IMG/VR virus record: IMGVR_UViG_3300029442_000001
Coordinates: 107,696-171,695 of that record
DNA length: 64,000 nucleotides
Direction: 5' to 3' (one strand)
Origin: a virus
Shown here in pieces: positions 1-8,161 of the stretch; the first letter of the stretch is position 1; every line of letters begins with the position of its first letter. The notes below the pieces were generated by a model. It had not been told where the DNA came from and did no database searches. It saw nothing but the letters and a program-made list of their open reading frames with translations. The position numbers and the translations under genes are program-made.

Positions 1-45
1 AAACAATTTAACATAGCGGTTGTTCCTTATCCATATTTAATTATA
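1..45 (-). promoter_or_regulatory. Promoter-like -10, SD and start of a gene leaving the window
   Basis: Reading the minus strand, an extended -10 (TGT then TATAAT at 45-40) is followed by an AAGGAA Shine-Dalgarno (29-24) and an ATG at 14-12. The gene runs off the left edge after about four codons, so its product cannot be told. No good -35 is visible at 17 nt. It lies downstream of the DpdA-like gene and may be a separate transcription unit. Confidence 0.4.
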
Positions 46-50
46 ACACA

Positions 51-1502
51 TTATTTGAAAAATTTGTTGAATTGTGTAGTCGCGTTAAATGTTTTTTTTC
101 CTATGTGACCAGACGGACCCATAATCTGTAAATAAAATTTGTCGTACTTATCGATTATTGCTAACGCTGAAGTAAGCGATTTTGCTTCAAATGCTTTATT
201 TACAATATCTCTCCATTTAATAATTTGATGTGATTCTTCCACTAACATCTTTGGAATAAACCCTTGATCATACATTTCGTTGGCTCGTTGCACTGCCGAA
301 ATATGAAGATAAACATTATGAGACATTAACAATGTGTATGCAAATGAATCCCAACTTGTTTTACCTTCCTTACCATTCTTATTTAGGTCGCCTTTTGCAT
401 AGTAACAAATATCACTTATTTTTAATTTTGAACTAATGGGTGTTTCTTCAAAATGCTTATAGATTTTATCTTGTAATACAGCATCTCTAAAACTTCTATT
501 GTCAGTTGAATATTTTTTGTCGTCTGCGCTTGGTCCCATTTTATACGACCACTTGCCTCTATCTTTGAGACTAATTTCATAATATACTTGTCCATTAGCA
601 GTAGCAAGAAATGGACTTGCACAATCATAACTTATAGTCAAATTTGGATTATGATTTCTTCTAATTGCCCGTTGTAAGTCTGTAAACATTACAGAAAATT
701 CAAGTTTAGAAGTACCAAGGAAATGAATCCAATCATGTATTCCTGGTTCAAGCAATCCTTCCCATTTTAAATACATTAGTCTACGCAAAATTAGATGTGG
801 ATCAGCTCTATTCTGACCACCAAATGCATACCCATTAAAATGACCTGGATACTTAGATGGATTACAATAATCTTTTACTTCATCATACCAACTATCTGCT
901 TCTGTATGATTTTCACCTTGTAAAACATTTAAAAATTTACAGTTACCATTTCTATTATTTATGAAATAGTCGTTGTTAATTTTAGTTGCCGCTAATGCTC
1001 CAGCATAAGAAGTGATGCCGGTATTTTTCTTTCCTTCTTCGTTACGACATACCCACGCTGGAATATCTAACGTAATAGAGTAATCAGCATTAGTATCCAT
1101 CCAAGACAATACTTGGCTACGTTTCTTTTGCGCGATAGGACAATTAGGATTTGACCAATCTGCTGGCCACTTACCACCTGCAATTTGGAATCCGCCTGAA
1201 TCTGTTAAAATAAATGAATTCTGCCTGTCGCGGCGAGTAATCATTCTTTCTTTTGGATCATTTGCTGTAATATCGATATTAGCATGACCCGCTGAATATA
1301 ATGACCACTTATATTGAAAATATCCTAATGCTGCATTTAGATAGTTCATACCTTCTACACCATTAAAAAATCCATTAGGAATTCTCGACTTTTCCACATA
1401 CTCTTCAACTTGTTGTTTGCCAACGTAAGTTGAAAAGAATGTGGAAAGAGCTGGTGTAAAGATAGCAAAATCTTTTTGACTAGCTGTTAAGTTTGTGTTC
1501 AT
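51..1502 (-). CDS. dpdA: DpdA-like tRNA-guanine transglycosylase family protein (7-deazaguanine DNA modification)
   Basis: A 483-residue TGT-fold protein. The family signature is the DSGGFQ loop at residues 101-106, where the first Asp is the general catalytic residue in TGT enzymes; a later FGGQNRADPH block lies in the substrate-binding region. Bacterial TGTs exchange guanine in tRNA. Phage DpdA proteins are diverged relatives that insert a 7-deazaguanine into DNA, which protects it from host restriction. It is the last gene of the replication operon (its ATG overlaps the clamp stop as TAATG), which favours a DNA rather than tRNA substrate. No preQ0 synthesis genes (queC/D/E, folE) are in this window, so the base must come from the host or from genes elsewhere. 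The TGT family call is firm; the DNA substrate is inference. Confidence 0.8.
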   Translation of the reverse strand: MNTNLTASQKDFAIFTPALSTFFSTYVGKQQVEEYVEKSRIPNGFFNGVEGMNYLNAALGYFQYKWSLYSAGHANIDITANDPKERMITRRDRQNSFILTDSGGFQIAGGKWPADWSNPNCPIAQKKRSQVLSWMDTNADYSITLDIPAWVCRNEEGKKNTGITSYAGALAATKINNDYFINNRNGNCKFLNVLQGENHTEADSWYDEVKDYCNPSKYPGHFNGYAFGGQNRADPHLILRRLMYLKWEGLLEPGIHDWIHFLGTSKLEFSVMFTDLQRAIRRNHNPNLTISYDCASPFLATANGQVYYEISLKDRGKWSYKMGPSADDKKYSTDNRSFRDAVLQDKIYKHFEETPISSKLKISDICYYAKGDLNKNGKEGKTSWDSFAYTLLMSHNVYLHISAVQRANEMYDQGFIPKMLVEESHQIIKWRDIVNKAFEAKSLTSALAIIDKYDKFYLQIMGPSGHIGKKTFNATTQFNKFFK

Positions 1503-2218
1503 TATTTGCTCAATGCCGGAATACGATAAATGTATGCTGCTTGGCCGCTATCAACTTCAATTTCCATCATACCATCATTACTTAGACGTACAGTCTTGTC
1601 ACCACTCAATGATAAAATAGATGAAATACGTTGAACTGGATAAGACCAAGCCGTGCGAAGTTTATCACTAGCAGGTTCATGAAAAATATATCGTCCAGTA
1701 TGTGAACTTGGATCGCCAAATGTAACAACTAACTTACCCTTTTCAGTAACAAACTGACAATTGTCAACGTCACTATTGGCACTGCTTTGGTACTTAAATC
1801 TCGTTGTAGAACTAGCTGAAGGTTCGAATTCTACTTCAAACTTTGCTCCAACAAATTCAAGATCTGGAATTAATTGATTAGCAGTATCAGGCGACATCAA
1901 GCGATATGAATTATTATAATCACCAGATTCATTATTGAAAGAAATACTTTCAGCTTGATTCTTGCTGTTGTTAACTACTTTAATATTTGCATTTTCTTGA
2001 TACTCAGGGCAGTTTAAAATTGTATTTAAACTATCAAGATTTGGAAATCCAATAGTTCCAGGAAGATCTGTAAGTTCAGTATGATACGTTCCTGATAAAA
2101 CTACAGTCTTGTCATCTGAAATACCACTTACCTTGGTAACTCCATCTGTTGTTGAAATCTTGGTTCTCTTCATAAAACCAGATGTAAATTGAATAATCTC
2201 TTTTAGAGTGTTTTTCAT
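1502..2218 (-). CDS. 45: Sliding clamp, T4 gp45-like
   Basis: A 238-residue protein close to the length of T4 gp45 (228 residues). It shares the gp45 beginning (a helix followed by a strand with SGxM-like residues) and the general two-domain, strand-rich clamp pattern; the C-terminus is a hydrophobic strand ending in YRIPAL. It would form the trimeric ring that tethers the polymerase to DNA and, in T4-like phages, also activates late transcription, which fits the T4-type late promoters in this window. It sits directly after the polymerase C half, 8 nt away with an AGGAG Shine-Dalgarno, and before the DpdA-like gene with a one-base overlap. Identification rests on resemblance and operon position because clamps diverge greatly in sequence. 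Confidence 0.75.
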   Translation of the reverse strand: MKNTLKEIIQFTSGFMKRTKISTTDGVTKVSGISDDKTVVLSGTYHTELTDLPGTIGFPNLDSLNTILNCPEYQENANIKVVNNSKNQAESISFNNESGDYNNSYRLMSPDTANQLIPDLEFVGAKFEVEFEPSASSTTRFKYQSSANSDVDNCQFVTEKGKLVVTFGDPSSHTGRYIFHEPASDKLRTAWSYPVQRISSILSLSGDKTVRLSNDGMMEIEVDSGQAAYIYRIPALSK

Positions 2219-2226
2219 TGTTGCTC

Positions 2227-3438
2227 CTATTTAAAAAATTTTGAAAAATTACTTTTTGTCTGTCTACTTGTTTCTATATTTAGATTTAAAATACCAACTA
2301 AATTTTCAATCTTGTTATCAATTGCAGATGAAGACATTGCATCATCATCAAATGGCAATTCCTTAAACCATTGTGGAAGTCTGTGTTCGTCTATTGGATA
2401 TGCAACACTTGTATAACCCATTGGATTATTTCTAAGTTTACATACAATAACTTTCATACCATCAAATATTTCTAATGCCATATTATCGTGATTGAGTTGC
2501 CGTAATACATTCCAATTCAATGAAGCCCTAACATGACCAGGTAAATTAGATTTCTTCTTTGCCTCAAGCTCTCTAAACTTTGTTAAATTATTAACACGTT
2601 TTGGCATACCTTTTTCCCAAGCTGGCAAATTTTGAAATACTTCTTTGAAGTTTAAAATCTTTTCTCGAACTAATGAAAAATCTACTTCAGTTAAGATATC
2701 CATTAAAATATCACGTAAGAAGTCTTGAACAATCTTTGGTGTATCTGCTCGCTTGAGATCTAATCCCATAGCTTTCATTTTACCAGGCGACCCATCTATA
2801 TCAAGACGTTTGCCATCTTTATAATACATCAAAATAGCATAACGTTTCTTAGTGATAAATAATCCAGTTTTGCCAACTAACTCAAGCCCACATCGAATTA
2901 TTTTACCATTTTGTTCTGGAGAATGAAATGCATCAAAGCAAGCTTCTGGAAAAGTTTCATTAACCTGATTAGCTAATTCTTCGTATAACTTAATACAAGT
3001 CTCTTTATCCCATTCCATTTTATCATTTTCAACATCATCTTTTATTAATGGCCAAATTGAAAAAATATCTGAATCTGTATCTCCGTATATTACACCATCT
3101 CCAACATAGTCAAACTTTCCCGTCAAACAATTATTAATATAAGAAGCCATATGTCTAACAATAACACGTCCAGACAATGTCGTACTTTGTCCAACACGCT
3201 TATCATAAAATCGACAGCCAGGATTTAAAAAAGAACCATAAGCTGAATTTAAACTATTCTTAGATACTAATTGTTTCTGATCATAACTAAAAATAGTTTG
3301 TTTAACTTCGTCTAGATTCTTATGAAAAATTTTGCCATCACGAATTTCAAGATCATTTTCTAAAATAAACAACTTTAACTCTTCAACATTACCAGAGTCT
3401 ATCAAATTTTGTAATTTCTGAAAGTCAATATTAATCAT
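2227..3438 (-). CDS. 43B: DNA polymerase family B, C-terminal half (palm, fingers end, thumb)
   Basis: A 403-residue protein holding the second half of a T4/RB69-type DNA polymerase. Motif B appears as NSAYG at residues 64-68 after a run of basic residues, and motif C as YGDTDS at 118-123 with the catalytic aspartates. A KKRYA block follows in the position of the thumb/palm KxY motif. The exonuclease domain and motif A are in the separate gene upstream (3464-5116). The break lies in the fingers between motifs A and B, and the two halves together (953 residues) approach a whole gp43. No intein motifs are present at the junction, so the halves probably assemble non-covalently. Split gene 43 (43A/43B) is known from some Aeromonas T4-like phages. 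The C-terminus (SKFFK) resembles a clamp-binding tail. Confidence 0.92.
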   Translation of the reverse strand: MINIDFQKLQNLIDSGNVEELKLFILENDLEIRDGKIFHKNLDEVKQTIFSYDQKQLVSKNSLNSAYGSFLNPGCRFYDKRVGQSTTLSGRVIVRHMASYINNCLTGKFDYVGDGVIYGDTDSDIFSIWPLIKDDVENDKMEWDKETCIKLYEELANQVNETFPEACFDAFHSPEQNGKIIRCGLELVGKTGLFITKKRYAILMYYKDGKRLDIDGSPGKMKAMGLDLKRADTPKIVQDFLRDILMDILTEVDFSLVREKILNFKEVFQNLPAWEKGMPKRVNNLTKFRELEAKKKSNLPGHVRASLNWNVLRQLNHDNMALEIFDGMKVIVCKLRNNPMGYTSVAYPIDEHRLPQWFKELPFDDDAMSSSAIDNKIENLVGILNLNIETSRQTKSNFSKFFK

Positions 3439-3452
3439 TAAGTCTTATTACT

Positions 3453-3481
3453 ATTATAGCAGGTCATACTAATTTATTCAA
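3453..3481 (-). promoter_or_regulatory. Sigma70-like promoter inside the split polymerase gene
   Basis: On the minus strand: TTGAAT (3481-3476), 17-nt spacer, TATAAT (3458-3453) with TGC in front (extended -10). It overlaps the stop region of the polymerase N half and would start a transcript about 8 nt before the C half. It would let the C half, clamp and DpdA-like gene be expressed separately from the N half. Confidence 0.7.
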
Positions 3482-5116
3482 CAGTTCCTTAGGAATTTTA
3501 ATTCCATATTGTAAGTCGGAATATTGTCCCTTATATTTTTGATGTTCTTTTCTACTTGTATACCATTTTCTAAATAACCCAGGAATAATTCCTTCTGCTG
3601 CTGTTGAAAAAATTGTTCCATTAGCACTTAACGTCCATGGTTTATTATTTGTCCATATTAAGTTATACAGTTGGGCAGGTGACATTTCATCACTTTTACC
3701 AGTTTCCCAATCTACAATAATAACAGAACCAATATCTTGCTTCATCACTAATTGATATTCTAGTGATCCAAACTGACCTTCCCAAGCATTGGCAAAAGTT
3801 AAACCTTCCTTCATTTTTTGTTTTATAAATGCATCTGTCATAACTGGTCTAATCTGTCCAATAATAGTTTCAGGACTCATATTTAACATTCTAAATGAGC
3901 TAGGATACAGACTATTAATATCAGTTACTCCTACATATTTATGAAACCCTTTCTTTGGATATGCAACATATGCACCTGCAACGCCATCGTGTTTTTCTAC
4001 GCCATCTTCGTCTTCATCTTCAAGATCTTTGGGTTCATGTTTTCTGTTTGGAACAACTAATTGTTTATCGTGACATTCATTAATTGCAGCTTGTTCTGTT
4101 TGTAAAACTGTTCCTTTAACTGTAGGAAGTAATACTGTATTAGTATGAGCAAGATTGTTTGCTAATCCAATATAATGTAATTTTCTATCTAATAGGTCAA
4201 GAAGATTAACATCTTGTCTGTTATATTCAATAAACTTTTTGAAATCATTATTATATAACTGAGCCAATGTTCCATCATATTCAGTCTTAGATCCTAATTT
4301 TTCAAACTCTGCAATCGCATTTAAACTATAACTATGATGTTCACCAGGAGTAAACTTTTTGTACAGTGCCATATAATCTAAATGAATTCGTCCTATTAGA
4401 TCATATGATTCTTTTTCAACACCATATCTAGTATAAGAAAACTTCTTTGGATACTGATTCCATAAACACAATCTACTTGTATCATTTTTTGATAATATCT
4501 TGCATATCCTATTCACTATATAGGGAATATCGTATCCCTCGCTGTTCCACCCGCTTAGAATATCACAATCATCTATCAAAGTTAAAAAAGTATTTAACAG
4601 ATCAACTTCAGTCTCAAAAACAAAAGTATTACTAAACTGATTAGCGATTTCTTGACCTTGCTCAAATGTTAAAGTTTTTGGAGGTAAAGCTAGAGTAACA
4701 AGTTCATCTAACCAATTCAAATAAACTGTAACCGCAGTTATTGGCATAAAAGCATCTTCAGGACTGCTAAATCCACCTTTTGGGTCTGAGTCGACTTCTA
4801 TATCAAAAAATCCAATATTCAACTTAGGAGAAGGTAAGTGCCTATAATTCTCGTATAGGCACTGGAATGTCCAATTTAGATCACTTTCCCAAATAACTTT
4901 ATTGCTGTGGATCCTAAGTTCTTTTTGAAACTCTTTAAAATTGTTGGTTTTAAATTTACTTACAGAAGTATTATATATTGTTCTATACTTACCTTTATTA
5001 TCAGTAAAATAAAATTCGTAATTAGCCAAATAATCTTTATAGATCCGCTGGCCATTTACCCTCTCAACAACATATACTTTATTATCCTGCTTTGAAAATA
5101 ATGCGTCCACATACAT
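3464..5116 (-). CDS. 43A: DNA polymerase family B, N-terminal half (exonuclease and motif A)
   Basis: A 550-residue protein with the N-terminal domain, the 3'-5' exonuclease (Exo I motif DIEVD from residue 105) and the first half of the polymerase palm with motif A (DINSLYPS, about 399-406). It ends in the fingers after an RKEHQKY stretch that aligns with the RKEHKGY region of RB69 gp43. The stop TGA is followed 25 nt later by the C half. All motifs needed for a working polymerase are present across the two genes, so this looks like a stable split, not decay. Its own Shine-Dalgarno AAAGGAG sits in the loop of a small hairpin (see 5127-5143). Confidence 0.92.
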   Translation of the reverse strand: MYVDALFSKQDNKVYVVERVNGQRIYKDYLANYEFYFTDNKGKYRTIYNTSVSKFKTNNFKEFQKELRIHSNKVIWESDLNWTFQCLYENYRHLPSPKLNIGFFDIEVDSDPKGGFSSPEDAFMPITAVTVYLNWLDELVTLALPPKTLTFEQGQEIANQFSNTFVFETEVDLLNTFLTLIDDCDILSGWNSEGYDIPYIVNRICKILSKNDTSRLCLWNQYPKKFSYTRYGVEKESYDLIGRIHLDYMALYKKFTPGEHHSYSLNAIAEFEKLGSKTEYDGTLAQLYNNDFKKFIEYNRQDVNLLDLLDRKLHYIGLANNLAHTNTVLLPTVKGTVLQTEQAAINECHDKQLVVPNRKHEPKDLEDEDEDGVEKHDGVAGAYVAYPKKGFHKYVGVTDINSLYPSSFRMLNMSPETIIGQIRPVMTDAFIKQKMKEGLTFANAWEGQFGSLEYQLVMKQDIGSVIIVDWETGKSDEMSPAQLYNLIWTNNKPWTLSANGTIFSTAAEGIIPGLFRKWYTSRKEHQKYKGQYSDLQYGIKIPKELLNKLV

Positions 5117-5126
5117 AGTTAATTTT

Positions 5127-5143
5127 ACATCTCCTTTAGATGT
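5127..5143 (-). promoter_or_regulatory. Hairpin exposing the Shine-Dalgarno of the polymerase N half
   Basis: The minus strand reads ACATCT-AAAGG-AGATGT, a 6-bp stem with most of the Shine-Dalgarno (AAAGGAG) in loop and stem, about 11 nt before the ATG at 5116. T4 and RB69 gp43 repress their own translation by binding a hairpin that covers this site, so this is a candidate autogenous operator. That role is inference. Confidence 0.4.
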
Positions 5144-5148
5144 GGGAA

Positions 5149-5424
5149 TTACTTCATTTTTACTGTGTCAAGAATGTTTGAAATTTGAGTATTATCCATT
5201 TCATTAACATCCCATGAATTCTTATATGCCATTTTTAATGCACGTTTCAAAACTGAAGGCTTAATTTCCCATTCTTTAGCTAGGTTATTAAGTGTATCTG
5301 CTAAACCCTCATTAAGTGTTTCAACTTCGTGCATCACACTTAATCCTTCCTTAAAAACTTGTTCTAATTTTACTTTTTCTTCACCATTAAAAATCTTTAA
5401 CGTCTGAGTACTTGTATTTTCCAT
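5149..5424 (-). CDS. dsbA: DsbA-like small phage DNA-binding protein
   Basis: A 91-residue protein starting at MENTSTQ. The start is fixed by an AAGGAC Shine-Dalgarno and by the promoter: the reading frame stays open to an ATG at 5475, but that codon lies within the -35 element and so would not be transcribed. Its length and mostly helical character, with a C-terminal part of the form VLKRALKMAYK...DVNEM...ILDTV, match the T4 DsbA family (double-stranded DNA-binding protein linked to late transcription). It leads the replication operon. The family call is from pattern resemblance. Confidence 0.65.
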   Translation of the reverse strand: MENTSTQTLKIFNGEEKVKLEQVFKEGLSVMHEVETLNEGLADTLNNLAKEWEIKPSVLKRALKMAYKNSWDVNEMDNTQISNILDTVKMK

Positions 5425-5446
5425 ATTTACATTGTCCTTAGTATTA

Positions 5447-5475
5447 AGTTTAACATAACGTTCGGTACATGTCAA
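5447..5475 (-). promoter_or_regulatory. Sigma70-like promoter for the replication operon
   Basis: Minus strand: TTGACA (5475-5470), 17-nt spacer, TAAACT (5452-5447). The predicted start is about 16 nt upstream of the ATG at 5424, leaving a short leader with an AAGGAC ribosome site. It should drive the DsbA-like gene, polymerase N half and genes beyond. Confidence 0.7.
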
Positions 5476-5592
5476 CTGTCGTATTTAGTGGTGTTAAATT
5501 TGTACAAAATTTCTGTCACTAATATTTGTAGATGATAAATATTTGTGAAGTAGAAAATACTTCAATCAAACTAGTTTATGGAGAAGTAAAAT

Positions 5593-5880
5593 ATGAATAT
5601 GGCACAATTTAGCACAGAAGAACAAGCTAAGGCAATGTTAGCTCTAATCGGTCCTATGGGCGGTGGTGGATCTTACTATGTACCTGAGTATGCTGGTCCG
5701 TTCAGTGTTGACTTAGGTCCGGATAGTGCAGTAAAGTTTTGGCATCTACGCCTTTTCAATGGCTTTGAATGCAACGTAGGCTTAAATCAAGCTAACGTAG
5801 ACAAGTACGGCGTAGAACAAGCCAAGGCTCAGTCAAAGGCTGAAATGCAGGCTGCTGGACGTTGGACAATTAACGCTTAA
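5593..5880 (+). CDS. Small protein of unknown function, richer codon use
   Basis: A 95-residue protein with a strong Shine-Dalgarno (GGAGAAG) 7-8 nt before the ATG. It contains a GPMGGGGSYY glycine patch near residue 20 and an Ala/Gln/Lys-rich C-terminal helix. Its codons use more G and C than the neighbours, and it stands alone between divergent and convergent minus-strand genes with its own terminator, which suggests a strongly expressed monocistronic gene. I do not recognise a family. Confidence 0.7.
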   Translation: MNMAQFSTEEQAKAMLALIGPMGGGGSYYVPEYAGPFSVDLGPDSAVKFWHLRLFNGFECNVGLNQANVDKYGVEQAKAQSKAEMQAAGRWTINA

Positions 5881-5915
5881 CTAAAAGGGTAGGTGATCTT
5901 TAATTCTTGGAAATT

Positions 5916-5941
5916 GGAGCGTATAAATTACGCTCCATTTT
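5916..5941 (+). terminator. Terminator between convergent genes
   Basis: GGAGCGTA (5916-5923), 5-nt loop, TACGCTCC (5929-5936), then ATTTTC. The T-rich tail favours use on the plus strand, ending the 95-residue gene; the stem also covers the stop codon of the Nudix gene on the other strand. Confidence 0.7.
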
Positions 5942-6707
5942 CATGAGTGAGGAAATATTTAAATATTTCTTGTTGATCTTTTCTTATTTTCAATAAATCG
6001 TCTGGTAAAGTAAACCACTTAGTATTACCAGTTTCAAAGTCTGTATTAGAAAAGTTATTAGGATCAAATATTTCACAAGCAAATACATGCAAATCGTATT
6101 GTTTATACTTAAAAATATTTATTGGCTCAACTTGTTTGACATTTGAAAGAACTAATCCAACTTCTTCTTGTGCTTCTTTCAATGCATTATTTATTGGGCT
6201 GTAACTTGGTTCAATTCCACCTTTTGCTAATTGAAATTTTGTTCCACCAAATGAAGGATCAGACGGTTTCATTAGTAATACTTTTAATTTACCATTATCA
6301 TAGTAATATGGAATCATCCCCGACTTATCTCTTTGTTTAGTTGAAATATCATGTAAAAACTTTATAGCTTGTAGCTTATTAGGAAATTCATGAAATAAAT
6401 TAGTCTTTTCGTCTGTCAGATTGAAAGCATACCCACCACTAAGTGGATGCGAAGCAATATGTTTAATAATATTAAGAATATTTTTAGTAGTAGATTTAAA
6501 TTCGTATTCAATTCTGGTTCCTGGAGTAAAGTTAACTCCACCCAAATAAGTAGCAAATCGTACCGCACCATTGTTCATTTCTAGATCAATATCTGGAACT
6601 AGATCTCTGTGTGCTGCTGGATAGTATCCTGAAAATCTTTCAATTAGTTTGCCGCTGGCTGTTATTAATCCAAAATATGTTTGATGTTCAACTTCATTTA
6701 ATCTCAT
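5928..6707 (-). CDS. Nudix hydrolase-like protein with capsid-targeting-type N-terminus
   Basis: A 259-residue protein. Residues 163-184 carry a Nudix box: GGIE, a 3-residue-longer linker than usual, then KEAQEEVG in place of REUxEExG (Arg to Lys). The glutamates that bind metal are kept, so activity on a nucleoside-diphosphate-X compound (ADP-ribose, NADH, capped RNA and the like) is possible; the substrate cannot be read from sequence. Residues 1-125 are an extra domain I do not recognise. It starts MRLNE-V, fitting the (L/I)xE prohead-protease site seen in the ART genes. Its ATG overlaps the upstream CCA-enzyme gene by 4 bp, last in the late operon that begins at 9371. Confidence 0.8.
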   Translation of the reverse strand: MRLNEVEHQTYFGLITASGKLIERFSGYYPAAHRDLVPDIDLEMNNGAVRFATYLGGVNFTPGTRIEYEFKSTTKNILNIIKHIASHPLSGGYAFNLTDEKTNLFHEFPNKLQAIKFLHDISTKQRDKSGMIPYYYDNGKLKVLLMKPSDPSFGGTKFQLAKGGIEPSYSPINNALKEAQEEVGLVLSNVKQVEPINIFKYKQYDLHVFACEIFDPNNFSNTDFETGNTKWFTLPDDLLKIRKDQQEIFKYFLTHENGA

Positions 6708-8152
6708 TGTTTTAGGTTCCTAATCATATTTTTAGCCAATACTTCTGCATCATGTCTTGTAAAATTTGGATTCTTAAGAGTAGCATCAAGTATTTTATTT
6801 TTGATATCGCCAACTAGTCTACCTTTTGCACCCAACGCCATAATTTCATTACCATCCAATATACTCTTAGTATTAAGGATTTGATTGATATCCATTTGTT
6901 GGATACGCTTTCTGATCATATTGATTTGTTCTGGCAATCCGTGACCTACAGCATGAGAATTATTGTCTGCATTGATTACGTCCAACACATCCTCAAGATT
7001 GTGACTAACTCTGTAGATAAACTTTCTAAGAGTTGAATCCTTCATAAGTGTTCCATCTGGACCAGCGCTCTTCAATCCCATATGATTACTGATAATAATA
7101 CAAACTTTATCAATAACTTCAGTTGGGTATTTTAGTCTACGCAAAGCAACTTTTGCAATGTCTGCTCCAATACTTTCGTGACCAATAAATTGCACTTTTC
7201 CATCTTTTTCTGTTCTCGTTGAAGATTTTCCACAATCGTGAAATAGTGCCGCTAGTCTCTTAATAAGGTCTGGTGAACTATTGTCTAGAACTGTTAGAGT
7301 GTGTCCAAGTGCATCTTGGTTATGAAACTTGTTTTGCTTTAGCTTATCTAGTGCTTTAAGCTCAGGCAAAATTACGTCCATAATGCCAGTAATTCTAAAT
7401 AGTTCAAATGCTTTACCAGGCTTATTAAGAACAAGAATTTTACTGATCTCATCATTGATTCGTTCTGCACTGATACTCTTAAGAGAGGGAGCAGCTTTTT
7501 TAATTGATTTAATGACATTAAGTGGAAGAGTAAATCCATACTTAATTGCAAATCGAACAGCACGAAGAATACGAAGAGGATCTTCTGAAAATATTAGTTC
7601 TGGCTTTCCGGTTGTATTGAGTACTCCATTTTTAAGATCTTTCAAACCACGTCCACTCAAATCAAGTATCTCACCAGTTTGTAGATTTTGAATTAGAGAA
7701 TTTATTGTGAAATCTCTGCGTAGTACATCATCCTTCAACGTTCCAGCCACTACAGCTGGCTTACGACTTCCTGGAGTATATTTTTCTGTCCTGGGTGCTA
7801 CAAACTCGACATCCATTGGTCCCGAATTTGTTTTGATTGCAAGTTTTGCAGTAAAATATGTTGGGAACAATACAGGATTGCTATCTTGCTTAAAAATACC
7901 AAGCTTTTTAGCAATAAATGTGGCTGCATCAAGCCCAGCAGTAGGTCCACCATCAACAACAATATCGATATCTTTTGAATTTTTACCCAAAAGTGTATCA
8001 CGCACAAATCCTCCAGCAATAAATAGCCTTCCGTCGAATTCAGATCCTTCGATTGCATTTTTCAGAAGTTCAATTGTTTCGTCGGTTTGTGATGATTCCA
8101 TTATCATACTACTATTATACACTCTTTGGTTGATAATTTCAAATATTTTCAT
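6704..8152 (-). CDS. cca: CCA-adding enzyme / poly(A) polymerase family nucleotidyltransferase with HD domain
   Basis: A 482-residue class II nucleotidyltransferase. GGFVRD (47-52) and DID (61-63) form the metal-binding head motif; RRDFTINSL and the EDPLRILRAVRFA neck motif follow; an HD domain with LFHDCGK lies near residue 300, as in bacterial CCA enzymes with a C-terminal phosphohydrolase. It would add or repair CCA on tRNA 3' ends, possibly including the tmRNA in this window, whose CCA is not encoded. The first residues MKIFE-I look like a capsid-targeting peptide. A near-perfect internal promoter places a predicted +1 exactly on the ATG of Met16, so a shorter form without that peptide may also be made. 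Confidence 0.9.
   Translation of the reverse strand: MKIFEIINQRVYNSSMIMESSQTDETIELLKNAIEGSEFDGRLFIAGGFVRDTLLGKNSKDIDIVVDGGPTAGLDAATFIAKKLGIFKQDSNPVLFPTYFTAKLAIKTNSGPMDVEFVAPRTEKYTPGSRKPAVVAGTLKDDVLRRDFTINSLIQNLQTGEILDLSGRGLKDLKNGVLNTTGKPELIFSEDPLRILRAVRFAIKYGFTLPLNVIKSIKKAAPSLKSISAERINDEISKILVLNKPGKAFELFRITGIMDVILPELKALDKLKQNKFHNQDALGHTLTVLDNSSPDLIKRLAALFHDCGKSSTRTEKDGKVQFIGHESIGADIAKVALRRLKYPTEVIDKVCIIISNHMGLKSAGPDGTLMKDSTLRKFIYRVSHNLEDVLDVINADNNSHAVGHGLPEQINMIRKRIQQMDINQILNTKSILDGNEIMALGAKGRLVGDIKNKILDATLKNPNFTRHDAEVLAKNMIRNLKQ
8114..8142 (-). promoter_or_regulatory. Internal sigma70-like promoter aimed at Met16 of the CCA enzyme
   Basis: Minus strand: TTGAAA (8142-8137), 17-nt spacer, TATAAT (8119-8114), six bases, then ATG at 8107-8105 in frame (Met16). 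The spacing is the same as in the leaderless promoters elsewhere in the window, which argues that this is real and not a chance match within coding sequence. Confidence 0.6.
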
Positions 8153-8161
8153 TACTTTCCT

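Noticed and set aside
3439-3463. Intein or intron between the polymerase halves
   Set aside because: The gap is only 25 nt and neither half has intein blocks.
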